Shown one piece after another: positions 21,201 to 32,826 of a DNA stretch of 59,945 bases; positions within the stretch are counted from its first letter, which is position 1, and the number at the start of each line of letters is the position of its first letter. The DNA is from Tubiluchus corallicola. Its lineage: Eukaryota > Priapulida > Priapulimorpha > Priapulimorphida > Tubiluchidae. The position numbers and the translations under genes were made by a program. The stretch lies in the NCBI GenBank assembly GCA_030141605.1, contig JAQGDQ010001136.1, forward strand, positions 1-59,945, given 5' to 3'. The notes under the pieces are model-generated. The model had not been told where the DNA came from. It did no database searches and saw only the letters and a program-made list of their open reading frames with translations.

Positions 21201-21693
21201 AGTAAAGGAAATTGTGTTAAATAGTGATTTTGATTAAGTTGGTGATTAAATTATTAAATTAATAATTCAAGATTAAATGCTTGACGATGCAAGATTAAAC
21301 TATCGTCGCGGCTAGAAGCCTAGTTAGGTGTGACATCACGTGACCAGCTGATGTTCGACCGGCTGACTCAGAAGTAAAGATTGATGATGTAATCCTTATG
21401 CGCAGAAGCTCACGGTGCATTAGGTAGTTAGACAAAAGTGTTTTGAGCCCCGCACCTCGGGGGAGATTAGGAACTGACTTGAAGACGGAGGGCTGGCATT
21501 ACTATCCTCTTATATTTACCGTGTTGTGTTTGTTGTTTAATAAATGTGTAGTTTATTAAATAAAGTCTTGATAGTTTGACATGCCCATCGTGGCTACCTC
21601 ACACGCCGCACAATAAACAACAATAATCAGCAAGCAGCTTTAACCACTATAATAAATAGACTTTAACGCAACCACTATGCCAATTATTTTACT
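21201..21693 (+). mobile_element. Solo-LTR-like element S3 (subfamily 2)
   Basis: Starts AGTAAAGG and ends ATTTTACT; closely related to S4 at 52884-53372 (inverted) and distantly to S1/S2. Contains TTTAATAAATGTGTAG polyadenylation-like sequence. Its end lies only 30 bp before exon 11, so it supplies the region of the branch point for that acceptor. Confidence 0.65.
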
Positions 21694-21723
21694 ACAATCA
21701 ATGAAATCAATATTAATTTGCAG

Positions 21724-21837
21724 ATATCAATGAATGTTTGTCCGGACCTTGTCTGAATAGCGGGACGTGTACGGATATGATTAATCAGTATTCTTGCTCG
21801 TGCTTACCTGGTTACACAGGTTACAATTGTGAAACAG
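21724..21837 (+). CDS. EGF-like domain exon 11
   Basis: Acceptor aatttgcag, donor CAG|GTATGA. Begins [30 protein letters not shown]; ends [10 protein letters not shown]. Confidence 0.93.
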
Positions 21838-22017
21838 GTATGAAACCGTTTAAATGTAACTAGAGGGGTGGTCAGTAGAGGGCCATGCTTGCCCTACTTT
21901 ACAATGCGCTGGTAAAAATTGTTTTCTGATGTGCAAAGAGATTCTCACAAACTAAACTATTTACTTCCCCACAGACTAAACGTTACAACACCAGAAATAC
22001 CACCAAGTTTAAAAGTT

Positions 22018-22500
22018 TAAATGAAGACAGGATGATTTTTCACATACTACCCCTTTTTCAAATCCGAATAAAGTATACATTTTAACACAATTATTACTGT
22101 AAAAGCGTTTCTGATAATTAAATAATAGATTAAAAACTTATTTAATGGCGGGCGAGCCCAACTATTGATTTCATCACAAACTAGCATAATTTTTAACAAT
22201 AAGAACATTCCACGAGCGTGTTGCACGTGTTTGCGAAAGCGAAAATTGAAGTACAGCGTTACTGTAAGATACTCAGTATGTTGTACTAAAACTAGGCAAG
22301 GTTTAAGATAAAAATTCAAATTTTAAATTTTCTGTTGTGCACTACAAATTTTTACAGAACGACTCCCCGTTTAGTGACGTTTCGTTTCTATGACGATTTT
22401 TTTACTTTGCTCGAAGCCAGTTTTTATTTTATTACAAACTTTTTTATTTAATGTGATGCATTAAACCATTACGTATTGCGTTATTCTGTTCCAGAAATGG
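22018..22500 (+). repeat. Dispersed repeat DR1, copy c
   Basis: Close match to copy b including the internal CGACTCCCCGTTTAGTGACG segment. Confidence 0.75.
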
Positions 22501-22615
22501 ACTAGTAACGTTAACAGTGCAATTATTATACAAGTACGATGATGATGGCAGTTATTAAAATAGTGAAAGGTCTGTTGTTCCGCCATAATGATAAATTAAA
22601 ATTATTTATTTTCAG

Positions 22616-22729
22616 AAATTAACGAATGTCTTTCCTCTCCCTGCCTTCACGGTGCTAACTGTATTGATGACGTTGGTCATTATACCTGTCATTGTTCACC
22701 TGGCTTCACCGGAATTAACTGTGAAACAG
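22616..22729 (+). CDS. EGF-like domain exon 12
   Basis: Acceptor attttcag, donor CAG|GTATAG. Begins EINEC; CLSSPC fits O-glucose; CLHGANC has Asn at the O-fucose position; CIDDVGHYTCHC; ends GFTGINCETG. Confidence 0.93.
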
Positions 22730-23520
22730 GTATAGAAGAAACAGAACTGTTGGCACAAGCACTACTTCAGCAGTTGTGTGCAGTCACGGGTGTCTGCAGT
22801 ATGTACACTAAATACACTTTTCATGTGCAAGAATTAAACTTTCCAAGTAACTTAAAGCACAAGAAACCCCCCCCCCCCCCATAAACATAAAGCTTAAAAA
22901 ATTCGTCTTGAAATTTTATATCACTTACATACTACCTGTAGTGGGTGCATAGGCCTTTTTTGGGTTTAATTTAGTTTTCAATTACTGCCACGGTGCTGCC
23001 ACCTGTTTGTTTATTTAGTAGGCATTTAGCTTTTTACAGTAGTCACTCTATTGAAATTGAAGCACCTAATATGCTTCAATAAATTAGCATTTTGGCCTTT
23101 CGTGAGCTATAGCTGTAGTAGTTGTATCAAATTCTACCCGTCTTTTGGTTCTCTCCGCCATTACTCTATTTTTCTGACTGTGATGAGCATTATGACTGTG
23201 AATTTCTTAAAAATTTATTGTTGTGACGTCGTTGTTCTTAAGGCTACTTGCAGTTCTCATTCCTGTCTTTGTAACTGTTAAAGGGTCTAAATTCGTAAGT
23301 TATTATTAATTAACTTCAATATAGTCTACGTAATTTTTATATCAGTTCTTAGTTATAGCAATACATTTAATCATGCAACTAATTTTCTTCTATTCAATGC
23401 AAATTAAACTAAATGCTAATAATTGTATTTCAGAATAAAGAAACTTTTGGTCAACACGTTAAACTGGTGTTTTGTATCCATTTCACTACCTTTTTACATA
23501 CTGGATTTCAATCATCACGC
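22730..23520. other. Intron sequence, nothing recognised
   Basis: Contains a poly-C run at 22867-22880; otherwise no exon, gene or repeat found. Confidence 0.45.
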
Positions 23521-23524
23521 TGTT

Positions 23525-24590
23525 TAAAACATGTAAATTTAAACTCCCGCGACGACCGTTAGACGCAGCCATTTTGATGATAAGCAGGGTGCATAAGATT
23601 ATGGATATGTATTTTATAAATAAAACAGCTTATTTTATAGATTTTTGAAATTTCATTTTATGTATATCAATAAAATAAGAAATAGACTATATCTGGAACG
23701 AGATGCCCAGGGGGAAATCAATTAAAAAGTAAAAACAGGAGTGCTTGAAACGTGTTTTTAAACATGCAGGACTTAGTTTTAAATTTATCGGTTTCATATC
23801 AATTCAAATTTAATCAAATTTTACGAGACAATGCCTTGTAATTCATCACTTCAGTTCAAATAATTCATCTATTTGGTACGAATGTAGAATGTCCTCTAGG
23901 CTGAAGTTTCCGATCCAATGCCTGCATTCAGTTTTGATTGCCTTATTTTGTACAGAAAATCACAAAAAAAAAATTTTTTTTTATTTTATGCATTTCTTAT
24001 TTTATGGATTTTTCAAATTTTATTTTATGGATTTTTGGTCTTATTTTATGGATATCCATAATCTTATGCAGCCTGATGATATGTCATTTAAAACAAGTTC
24101 AGATAACATTGAGTAAAGTTTGAAAAAATAATCAGAGCATTCATAGAGCTCACGTCACTAATTGAGTAAAATTTGAAATTACAGTATGTTGGCAATAAGA
24201 TTAAAAATACGTTTTTGGTTAGTGAGTGGTGCACCCTGGAGGGTGAGTCAACAACATTTTACCAATTGGTGAAAACATATTAAATAATCAATAATTTTCT
24301 TTTCTAGTTACATAAGTCTTTCCAGCAGGTAAGTGAAATGCTAAGTAATATAGATTTGCATGAAAAGTTTTCTGGGACATAATTTTACGTTTCCTTTTCT
24401 TCCCCTGATTTACGTTGCGCTTGCGTAGTGACGTCATGTAATGGCGACTTCGGAACAGTATTGCGGGAGATTTAAAATGAAAACAAACAAAAAATCCTTT
24501 CAGTGCGAGTTCGATATACGTATAAAGTATTATAATTTTTAACGCAAAACCTATTTCAGGTACCCCTTTTCTTTGTCCTTTAAAGGAAAT
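23525..24590 (-). repeat. Dispersed repeat DR2, copy c, split by a transposon
   Basis: Minus-strand DR2 copy. Its 3' part is at 23525-23584 and the rest at 24076-24590; the two pieces join at the same point in other DR2 copies. Its 5' end abuts copy d head to head. Confidence 0.8.
23585..24075. mobile_element. hAT-type MITE inserted in DR2 copy c
   Basis: Starts CAGGGTGCATAAGATTATGG and ends with its near-exact inverse, CCATAATCTTATGCAGCCTG. Flanked by 8-bp ATGATAAG (23577-23584) and ATGATATG (24076-24083). The empty-site sequence is known from other DR2 copies, so the insertion boundaries are firm. 491 bp, internally AT-rich with TTTTATGGAT repeats, no transposase. Confidence 0.88.
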
Positions 24591-24599
24591 TTTAAAGCA

Positions 24600-25070
24600 T
24601 GCACCAAAAAACTTTCCACACAAAGTTATATTACTTAACATTATGCTTACCTGTTTGAAATTCTTATGTAACTAGAAAAAAATTCTTAAATTGAAATGTT
24701 CGCTGTAATTGGTAAGACCTCACTGACACATCTTCCCAATATGCACCACTGACTCACCTTCCCAGTGTGCACCGTACTGATTCATCAAGAAAACACATTA
24801 TTGATCTTACTGACAAGATACAGTAATTTAATTAGTGAAGAATGTTATAATAATGCTCTGATTATTTTTTCAAACATTTTGCAATGTTATCTAAACTTGT
24901 TTCAAATGATTTATCATCAAAATGGCTGCGTCTAACGGTCATCGCAGGAGTTTAAATTTACATGTTTTATACAGCGTGACTGCCGACTGAAGTCCTGTGT
25001 GCAAAAAGGCAGTATGTAAGTGATATAAAATTTCAAGACGAATTTTTTAAGCTTTATGTTTATGGAGGGT
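24600..25070 (+). repeat. Dispersed repeat DR2, copy d
   Basis: Plus-strand DR2 3' two-thirds, from CACCAAAAAACTTTCC to AAGCTTTATGT, head-to-head with copy c. Confidence 0.75.
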
Positions 25071-25530
25071 TTCCTTTGAACAACTAAGCGTCAAAATGGC
25101 GCTGCGAAACGGTTCCTCTGAGAGTTTTAAGTTTACAAGTTTTATACAGCGTTAGTGCTAATACGGGCTCTGTGTCCAAAAATTTTTTGCCTTGATGAAA
25201 GCATTCTTATGCTTTAAAAATACACAAATTCACTGAATTCACTTCACCCATTGGCCGTATGTTTGTGCAGCACTGAGATGCATCCTTGTCAGTCAGTATA
25301 ATATTCACGTATTCAAGGTTAAGCAAGCAAACAGTCAGAAAGTTTACAAATGGGACGCGTTGAGAAGGCCCGAACTGTGTAATCGTTAGATGTTGATAAT
25401 ATTGGACTGAATTCGACTCACGGGGTCGAACTCCAAGATGGCATAGAGGTCTTGATATTGCGCATCATGAAGATCCATTTTACTATCGTTGTGTAACTAC
25501 TTAACTACAAATGGTAATTTTAATTACAAA

Positions 25531-25879
25531 TGTTATGCTAATTAACTAAGTTAATGTCTGTAAACTATACACAAAAACTGCACTGTACGGAGTTTATTAA
25601 CAGCACTAATAAAAATAGGGAACAAAATACACGTACACAAAAAATAACTAACTAACTCAGTAACAGCACTACACCCGAGGAGCACCTGTGTCAGAAATCA
25701 AGGCTGTAGTGACCTCTACACGCGTTTATACTGGCATTCCAGGTCAGCTGGCTTCTCACATCACGTGTAGGCCCAAACAAGACGTCTGGACCTACAAGAA
25801 AGGGGTGAGTCGCTGCTGACGTGGAAGCAGGGCGTGTAGAGGACCCTACACCTGACCCGACACAGGTGCCTCCGTAACA
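25531..25879 (-). mobile_element. Solo-LTR-like element, TG...CA type
   Basis: On the minus strand it begins TGTTACGGAGG and ends TTAGCATAACA, so the ends are TGTTA/TAACA. In that orientation it has a TATA-like AGTATAAACGCG and a polyadenylation signal AATAAACTCCG. No matching target duplication was found, so the right boundary may be wrong. 25880-26666 holds AAAGCAAAA-rich sequence that I do not recognise. Confidence 0.5.
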
Positions 25880-26671
25880 GTATTAAACTTGCATGAGCTC
25901 TTCTCTATGGCTGTGCGCTTCCTGGCAGTTGAAAATTCAATTCAATTCAATTTTATTTTCTCAATAGCAGTTAAAATTCGTCATAATTATTTTTACATTT
26001 CATTGCAGCTGAGAAGGAGCAGCGAAAGACCTATTGGTCACTTGGTCAGCTGCCCCTTATTAAAAATACAAGTTTACTTAGGTGTTTGTGTATATATAAA
26101 AGGCAAAAACAACAAAAATCTACTCAAAGCAAAAATGCATTTCCACTCAGAATAAAAGGAAGTTATCACAAGCGATGCAAAACGGAATTTAACTTATAGC
26201 AAAAAATTATATCAAACAAAATGAAACTCAAAGCGAAAATTTTATAAAGCAAAAGCAGCTCAACTGAAGGTAAAAGAATTTGTCAAAACCAAAGCAAAGC
26301 AGAATTCAGCGTAGGGCAAAAATTATATCACACAAAAGCAACAAAATCAAACTCAAAGAGAAAATTTTATAAAACAAACGCAATTCAACTGAAAACGAAA
26401 GAAATTATCACAAGCGAAGCAAAACAGGATTCACTTAGGAATGAACAGGTTCAGTGCCGTTCAGCAGACATGAACTTGTATAACAATCTCGGTCTTTTTA
26501 CTTACTAATCTTAGGTAGATCTGCTAGTTCTGTTGCACTGTGTGCTCCTTGCTGACTTCCTGACCTGCAAGAGGGCACTCCAAAAATACCGAAGCCTTTC
26601 TAGTTCCGACAAAAAATAGCCAACAAGCTTTTTTCCTTGCATACGTGAATATAAGTGTGTTACTGCTTAAC

Positions 26672-27037
26672 AGTAAAAGAGGATCTGTTGAACTATGTTA
26701 AAAGCGTTAGGTTATGATAGATAATTATGCTGATGTATGCTGGTATGAAGCCCAGTTAAGGTGTGGTGTCACGTGATCAAGTGATTCAGAACCGAAACCT
26801 AGGCGTCGATGCTTCGAAGCTCGGCGCACGATATTAGCCTTGTGATGCGCCCAGCTCAGGCGATTGAGTCTGGAGCTGAAGGAGAGCAGCCTAGATCAGG
26901 GGGGTTGGCATTACTATTATTTATTGTGTTTGATGTTCAATAAACGTGTAGTTTTATAATCTGACTCTTCATAGTTTTGCCATCCCTAAAACACCAACAA
27001 TCAGCTATACAGAAACAACACAACGAATTATTTTACT
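26672..27037 (+). mobile_element. Solo-LTR-like element S2 (subfamily 1) with TTAAC target duplication
   Basis: Starts AGTAAAAGAGG, ends TTATTTTACT, flanked by perfect TTAAC (26667-26671 and 27038-27042). Contains a CAATAAACG polyadenylation signal. AGT...ACT ends with a 4-5 bp duplication are known in some Ty3/gypsy-group LTRs; that assignment is inference. Confidence 0.7.
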
Positions 27038-27114
27038 TTAACTATTTTTAGTATTTCAAAAATAGTGCACGTTGCTTGCGAGTTAGAAACTGCTTAATAT
27101 TATTGTTTTTTTAG

Positions 27115-27228
27115 ATTTGCAAGAATGTCTATCACTTCCTTGCCAAAATGGCGGTAGCTGCCACGATGCGGTCAACTCTTACACCTGCGTATGTCTACCT
27201 GGTTATACTGGGACTAACTGTGAAACAA
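27115..27228 (+). CDS. EGF-like domain exon 13
   Basis: Acceptor tttttttag, donor CAA|GTGAGC. Begins [30 protein letters not shown]. It ends in A, so the junction codon with exon 14 reads AAT (Asn) rather than GAT (Asp). Confidence 0.92.
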
Positions 27229-27284
27229 GTGAGCATACTTTTACTCCCTCTAAGACTTACATTAATGGAATTGTAACCATTATC

Positions 27285-29092
27285 TTGTGCTCACTTGAAG
27301 GTTTAGTTTGACTTTGTGTGTATAAAATTGATTGTTTTGTTTCTGTGTTTAAGTTAAGTGTGAAAGCATCAACCCTAAAGTCTTACTTACTTAATCTGTC
27401 TTAAATTATTTGCTTAACTAACATTAAATTTCATCTGCTAGTCAGTTTACTGGTAATATTACCCCATCACAACTAGGCTTATTATTTACAGTGTCATTGA
27501 AGGTTTAGTTTGACTTTGTTTGCATAAAATTGATTGTTTTGTTTCTGTGTTTGAGTTAAGTGTGAAAGCGTCGACCATAATGTCTTACTTACTTAATCTG
27601 TCTTAAATTATTTGCTTAACTAACGTTAAATTTCATCTGCTAGACAGTTTACCGGTAATATTGCCCCATCACAACTAGGCTTATTATTTACAGTGTCATT
27701 GAAGGTTTAGTTTGACTTTGTTTGCATAAAATTGATTGTTTTGTTTCTGTGTTTAAGTTAAGTGTGAAAGCGTCGACCCTAAAGTCTTACTTACTTAATC
27801 TGTCTTAAATTATTTGCTTAACTAACGTTAAATTTCATCTGCTAGACAGTTTACTGGTAATATTGCCCCATCACAACTAGGCTTATTATTTACAGTGTCA
27901 TTGAAGGTTTAGTTTGACTTTGTTTGCATAAAATTGATTGTTTTGTTTCTGTGTTTAAGTTAAGTGTGAAAGCATCGACTCTAAAGTCTTACTTGCTTAA
28001 TCTGTCTTAAATTATTTGCTTAACTAACATTAAATTTCATCTGCTAGTCAGTTTACTGGTAATATTGCCCCATCACAACTAGGCTTATTATTTACAGTGT
28101 CATTGAAGGTTTAGTTTGACTTTGTTTGCATAAAATTGATTGTTTTGTTTCTGTGTTTAAGTTAAGTGTGAAAGCGTCGACCCTAAAGTCTTACTTACTT
28201 AATCTGTCTTAAATTATTTGCTTAACTAGCGTTAAATTTCATCTGCTAGACAGTTTACTGGTAATATTGCCCCATCACAACTAGGCTTATTATTTACAGT
28301 GTCATTGAAGGTTTAGTTTGACTTTGTTTGCATAAAATTGATTGTTTTGTTTCTGTGTTTAAGTTAAGTGTGAAAGCATCGACCCTAAAGTCTTACTTAC
28401 TTAATCTGTCTTAAATTATTTGCTTAACTAACGTTAAATTTCATCTGCTAGACAGTTTACTGGTAATATTGCCCCATCACAACTAGGCTTATTATTTACA
28501 GTGTCATTGAAGGTTTAGTTTGACTTTGTTTGTGTAAACTTGATTGTTTTGTTTCTGTGTTTGAGTTAAGTGTGAAAGCATGGACCCTAAAGTCTTACTT
28601 ACTTAATCTGTCTTAAATTATTTGCTTAACTAACATTAAATTTCATCTGCTAGTCAGTTTACTGGTAATATTACCCCATCACAACTAGGCTTATTATTTA
28701 CAGTGTCATTGAAGGTTCAGTTTGACTTTGTTTGTGTAAAATTGATTGTTTTGTTTCTGTGTTTAAGTTAAGTGTGAAAGCGTCGACCCTAAAGTCTTAC
28801 TTACTTAATCTGTCTTAAATTATTTGCTTAACTAACGTTAAATTTCATCTGCTAGACAGTTTACTGGTAATATTGCCCCATCACAACTAGGCTTATTATT
28901 TACAGTGTCATTGAAGGTTTAGTTTGACTTTGTTTGCATAAAATTGATTGTTTTGTTTCTGTGTTTAAGTTAAGTGTGAAAGCGTCGACCCTAAAGTCTT
29001 ACTTACTTAATCTGTCTTAAATTATTTGCTTAACTAACGTTAAATTTCATCTGCTAGACAGTTTACTGGTAATATTGCCCCATCACAACGCT
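27285..29092. repeat. 202-bp tandem array, left part (about 9 units)
   Basis: GTGTCATTGAAGGTTTAGTT recurs exactly every 202 bp at 27491, 27693, 27895, 28097, 28299, 28501, 28703 and 28905, with a partial first unit. Units are over about 95% alike. The array breaks inside a unit after CATCACAAC. Confidence 0.95.
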
Positions 29093-30775
29093 AGGTACTT
29101 GTACCTTCTGCAGTTTCTTTTATTAAGTTTTCATGATTTTATATATTCACGAACAAAGCAGCTCTGATATTGTACACCTTCCTATGGGTAATTTTACTAG
29201 TTATATCACGACCTCTATTCTCGATAGATTGATCGTATAGTTTATCTAGCCGTATCGAGTGATCATGAATTAATCGTATAGATTTTATCGATTTTTTTGA
29301 TTTTATAGATTCGCTTCCCGTTCGCTATGAGGTGATTGTTCGAATCTCAGTCACCTGACTCCGAGGGCTTTAGTTCAGTCTGTCAGGCAATGATGATGTC
29401 CTTCAAGACTTTCACTTCTACCTTGCATTGTGAGTGGAGGCCTATTTCCCTCAAGTTAACAAGCGTCGCTCCCGCAATTGAGCTTTCTTAAGTACAATGC
29501 GAATCTCTCAAGTTCGTATCTAGGATTTAGTGTTGCTTTACTGTGAACGCTCTTAATCATACAAGAACTCGTTGTCTGCATTACTACAGTGAACAGACTT
29601 TATTGATTACAATTTCACGTTATCTACTCTGGCTCTTCTGTACAAGATTTGTCCTTATACACCGGTGGGCACTTACAACTAGAGTATAGCTCCAGAGAAG
29701 ATGCTATTCACTTTAAGTACTAACAATTCAATATGCTGCACTGAAGGTGCTTAATACAATGTGACTGCTACAGTTATACAGATTTAGACTAAGATACAAT
29801 TAAGTTGAAATCACTTAACTTGTGGATTGACCAATGTACCCTTACACTTGGTCAAATCCTGATTGCTTATCGAGACCAAGTCGCACCAGTGCTCAGTCTT
29901 GGCTAAGAACGTAGAATCCGATCCACGCTGGGGTAAATGCTGCTTCTGTCTTGTAGAAGTTCGTCCCGGACACACGGTGTGGTTACAAGCCACCTGTCAG
30001 ACTCCCTCGCTTGGTTGGTATGTGACACTCGTCGTGTCGCCCCGTAGCGTGCTTTTCGTGTCGCACACCGTCGTGTGTAATTCTCTAGTATCTTACCAGA
30101 GCTTATATCTCTGAGAGCTGACCTTCGATGATATTGCACCATATGACAACATCTGCCGCATCTGCCACCTCCCGTCAAGCGACTTCTGATTTTACAATCA
30201 GTAATGAGTTCTCTTAAATTCCATCGTCTTTGAGATCTTCCTACCATCGTCGACAAATCTTCAGATTTCTCTCTCTAATGTCGCTGAGCACTGATAGAGA
30301 CCTTGGCTGGTATCATAAAGTCACTTCTACGCGACATCTAAATCGCTCTAGAACCTCTCTTAATTAGTTCTAACTCTGCATGTATCCATTTAAGACAATA
30401 GTGTCTTCCTTAGACAAGACACCTGTATTTCTATAACACGTGTGACAATTGCATTAAATTCGTACTACCAGCTGGGTGAGTTTTCTGTCAACCGTGTAAA
30501 TTTATTTCATGAGGCATGAGTTTATCAACTGAATCTAATTCAGCTGATAACTCCATTAATTTTATTCCAAAATACATATTTATAAATTTGTTCATAACAG
30601 TTATACCACTACTGTAGAAGTCAAACAAATACATACAGAGATTATAATAAGTACTAACATAATTATATTTCCAAAAACAAAGAACTACTATTAGGTGGCA
30701 TGTACACTTTTTTATCTGCAATATGCCCAACCTTTTTTCACTCCGACTACAGAGGTCACGGGACCTCTACAGCTA
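29093..30775. other. Left flank of the GPCR segment
   Basis: No repeat units and no EGF exon. It should hold the 3' UTR of the minus-strand GPCR; minus-strand AATAAA-like signals occur near 30501 and 30558. A segment near 29330 with GTTCGAATCTC looks like a pol III B box but forms no tRNA. Short frames at 29811-30256 are unsupported. Confidence 0.45.
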
Positions 30776-31654
30776 CTATTTGCAAAAGATTAGTTCTTTA
30801 AAAGCATTTCTGAAGTTTTTATTTGAGGCAGCATAAATAATTGGGTTTGCTGCACTATTGCAGAATGCTACGTATGCAAGTATTTCATAAACTTCTTTTG
30901 AAACATCCGTGAACTCATACTCAGTAATCCAGATGATGAACATTAGTGAGTTCACTGGTCCCCAACAAATGATAAACATCAGCAGCACAATAACCAAAGT
31001 TTTGGTTGCTTTCATATCTCTTATGTTAACTCTTGTGTGTGCATCAATAGCATGTATTTGCAAGAGATGTCTGCGCGCCACTCTCCATATTGCGGTGTAT
31101 ACGAGCAGCATGGCAAACATTGGAATGACAAAAAATGCGATTGCCATTACACCCCATATGGTTTGCTCAATTTCCGGGTCACCAACAGAGAAGAGTGCTG
31201 CTATTGCTGTAATAATTGATAGAAAACAAACAACAAACAGTCCAGTTGCCACAGAGGTTTTCGTCACGTACATGATATATTTCAATGGATGTATAATAGA
31301 CAGATATCTTTCAACAGCTATTAAACATAGATGCATTGCACTGGCATTGGTCACGCATGAGGTGATTGCATCTTTAGTAATCAATAGAGCCAGGTAATAT
31401 TTGTCCCGTAACAATGTGATCAAGTCTAGAGGAACAGTGAAACCAATTATCAAGTCAGTAATGGCCAGCGAGCCAATCAGTACATTAGTTTTTGTCCGTA
31501 GATATTCAAACTTGTACACTGAGATAATCACCAACAAATTACCAACAATTATAGCAACGTCTGTGACAATGTACAATGATGCCATTATAAAATTGTAAAC
31601 CGCGTTTTCATGCAGCGTCTGATTTCCTCTCGTTATGTTATTCATTGGCAACAT
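30776..31654 (-). CDS. Intronless rhodopsin-class (class A) GPCR, MECA-like
   Basis: A 292-residue seven-transmembrane receptor read from one exon, antisense to the EGF gene. Class A landmarks are all present: GN in TM1 (Asn39), LAITD in TM2 (Asp67), ERY in place of DRY (115-117), Pro178 and Tyr186 in TM5, CWGP in TM6 (230-233), NPIIY in TM7 (270-274). Two N-glycosylation sequons lie in a short N-terminus (Asn6, Asn11). The Cys normally at the top of TM3 is Leu91 and the very short second extracellular loop (about 156-166) has no Cys, so the usual disulfide is absent. TM4 lacks its conserved Trp. The tail is short and ends NAFKELIFCK, like melanocortin receptors. This points to the melanocortin/cannabinoid/lysolipid/adenosine group; the ligand is unknown. 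It probably couples to G proteins at the plasma membrane. Confidence 0.88.
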   Translation of the reverse strand: MLPMNNITRGNQTLHENAVYNFIMASLYIVTDVAIIVGNLLVIISVYKFEYLRTKTNVLIGSLAITDLIIGFTVPLDLITLLRDKYYLALLITKDAITSCVTNASAMHLCLIAVERYLSIIHPLKYIMYVTKTSVATGLFVVCFLSIITAIAALFSVGDPEIEQTIWGVMAIAFFVIPMFAMLLVYTAIWRVARRHLLQIHAIDAHTRVNIRDMKATKTLVIVLLMFIICWGPVNSLMFIIWITEYEFTDVSKEVYEILAYVAFCNSAANPIIYAASNKNFRNAFKELIFCK

Positions 31655-31710
31655 TTTTAGTCCTGTATTGCTAGATTAGCAAAAGCTGTTATTAATTTTT
31701 GAAAACGTTT

Positions 31711-32213
31711 TATAGGTTTTACACGTCAAAAGTAGACCTGCGTTAACTCAAAAGTAGATTTAGGTAATTCAAATGTGTCTTGGTAACTCAAATGTAGACT
31801 TAGGTAGTTCAAATGTGTTAACAATGGTTTTCAACAAATCTTAAGCAGTTTTGGTAAGTCAGATGTAGACACATGTCAAGTCAAATGTGACATTGGTAGC
31901 TCAAATGTGGATAGGTGGTAAAGCTTAAGGATGTTAAATTTAATCTTCTTTAATTTCGATTTAAAAATTGCTCTTAAGTTAAAATAACAACGTTGTAGGC
32001 CTACTAATAGATGCACTATCTTTGGTTTATCTTTTACTAATTTGCACTTAAATAACTTAATTACCGATTTATTCAAAGTAATGCATCTACATTTGACTTA
32101 TCTAAGTCACATTTGAGTTACCAAAACACATTCGAAATTCCTATGTCTACATTTGACTTACCTAAGTCACAATTTTACTTTCCTGTGTCTACATTTGACG
32201 TGTAAAACCTATA
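31711..32213. mobile_element. TA-flanked MITE with long inverted termini
   Basis: The ends TAGGTTTTACACGTCAAA and TTTGACGTGTAAAACCTA are perfect inverses, flanked by TA on both sides (31711-31712, 32212-32213). Subterminal copies of ATGTAGACNTAGGTAAGTCA-like units occur on both arms. It begins 57 bp upstream of the GPCR start codon. Confidence 0.85.
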
Positions 32214-32826
32214 TATATGTGTCCTCGAACTACTTTAAATTCCGTTTAAGCTAGCCTGCATTTTTTCAAGTTTGTTTCTTTTCTGAATTATCACAACAGA
32301 CATAGTTTTGTATCATATTTAAGTGAGAGCAATGTTATCACTTAAAACACTAGGCAAGTCCTCGCTGTAGTTGTATCACTTAGCAATGAAAATGATAAAC
32401 TGATGTTGACTGTTACCATCAAACTTCTGTTATACGTCCTCGTGTCAAAATGCACTGCGAGTCTAATGGAAATTTTCTGTTTTAATCCCATTACGTTTGT
32501 CTAGGATGTTTTCTACCTGATGGAGTATATTGTCTTCTTCCCTATAGCATATCGAGAAAAGTGTAGTGAAGAGATTATAAGATGCAAAAGCTTATAATGG
32601 GCTTAGAGAGAATGCTGCGATAAAGAGCTTTAATATGTTGTATTAAAAGCTTTATCTAATCAGCCTTAAGCCTGTAAAAGCATTTTGAAAATAATGATGA
32701 TACTGCTGACATTTGCACTAACGTGTAACTACTGTTATTCTAAGCGAATTTGTACTGAAGGATTACTATCAAGCATACCATGTAAAAATGAAGCAAGCCA
32801 GTCGAATGCGAGTTTCTGTTGAATCT
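32214..32826. other. Right flank of the GPCR segment
   Basis: AT-rich sequence without recognised features between the MITE and the resumed 202-bp array. Confidence 0.45.

Noticed and set aside
29330-29360. GTTCGAATCTC as a tRNA gene
   Set aside because: No tRNA arms can be paired around it.
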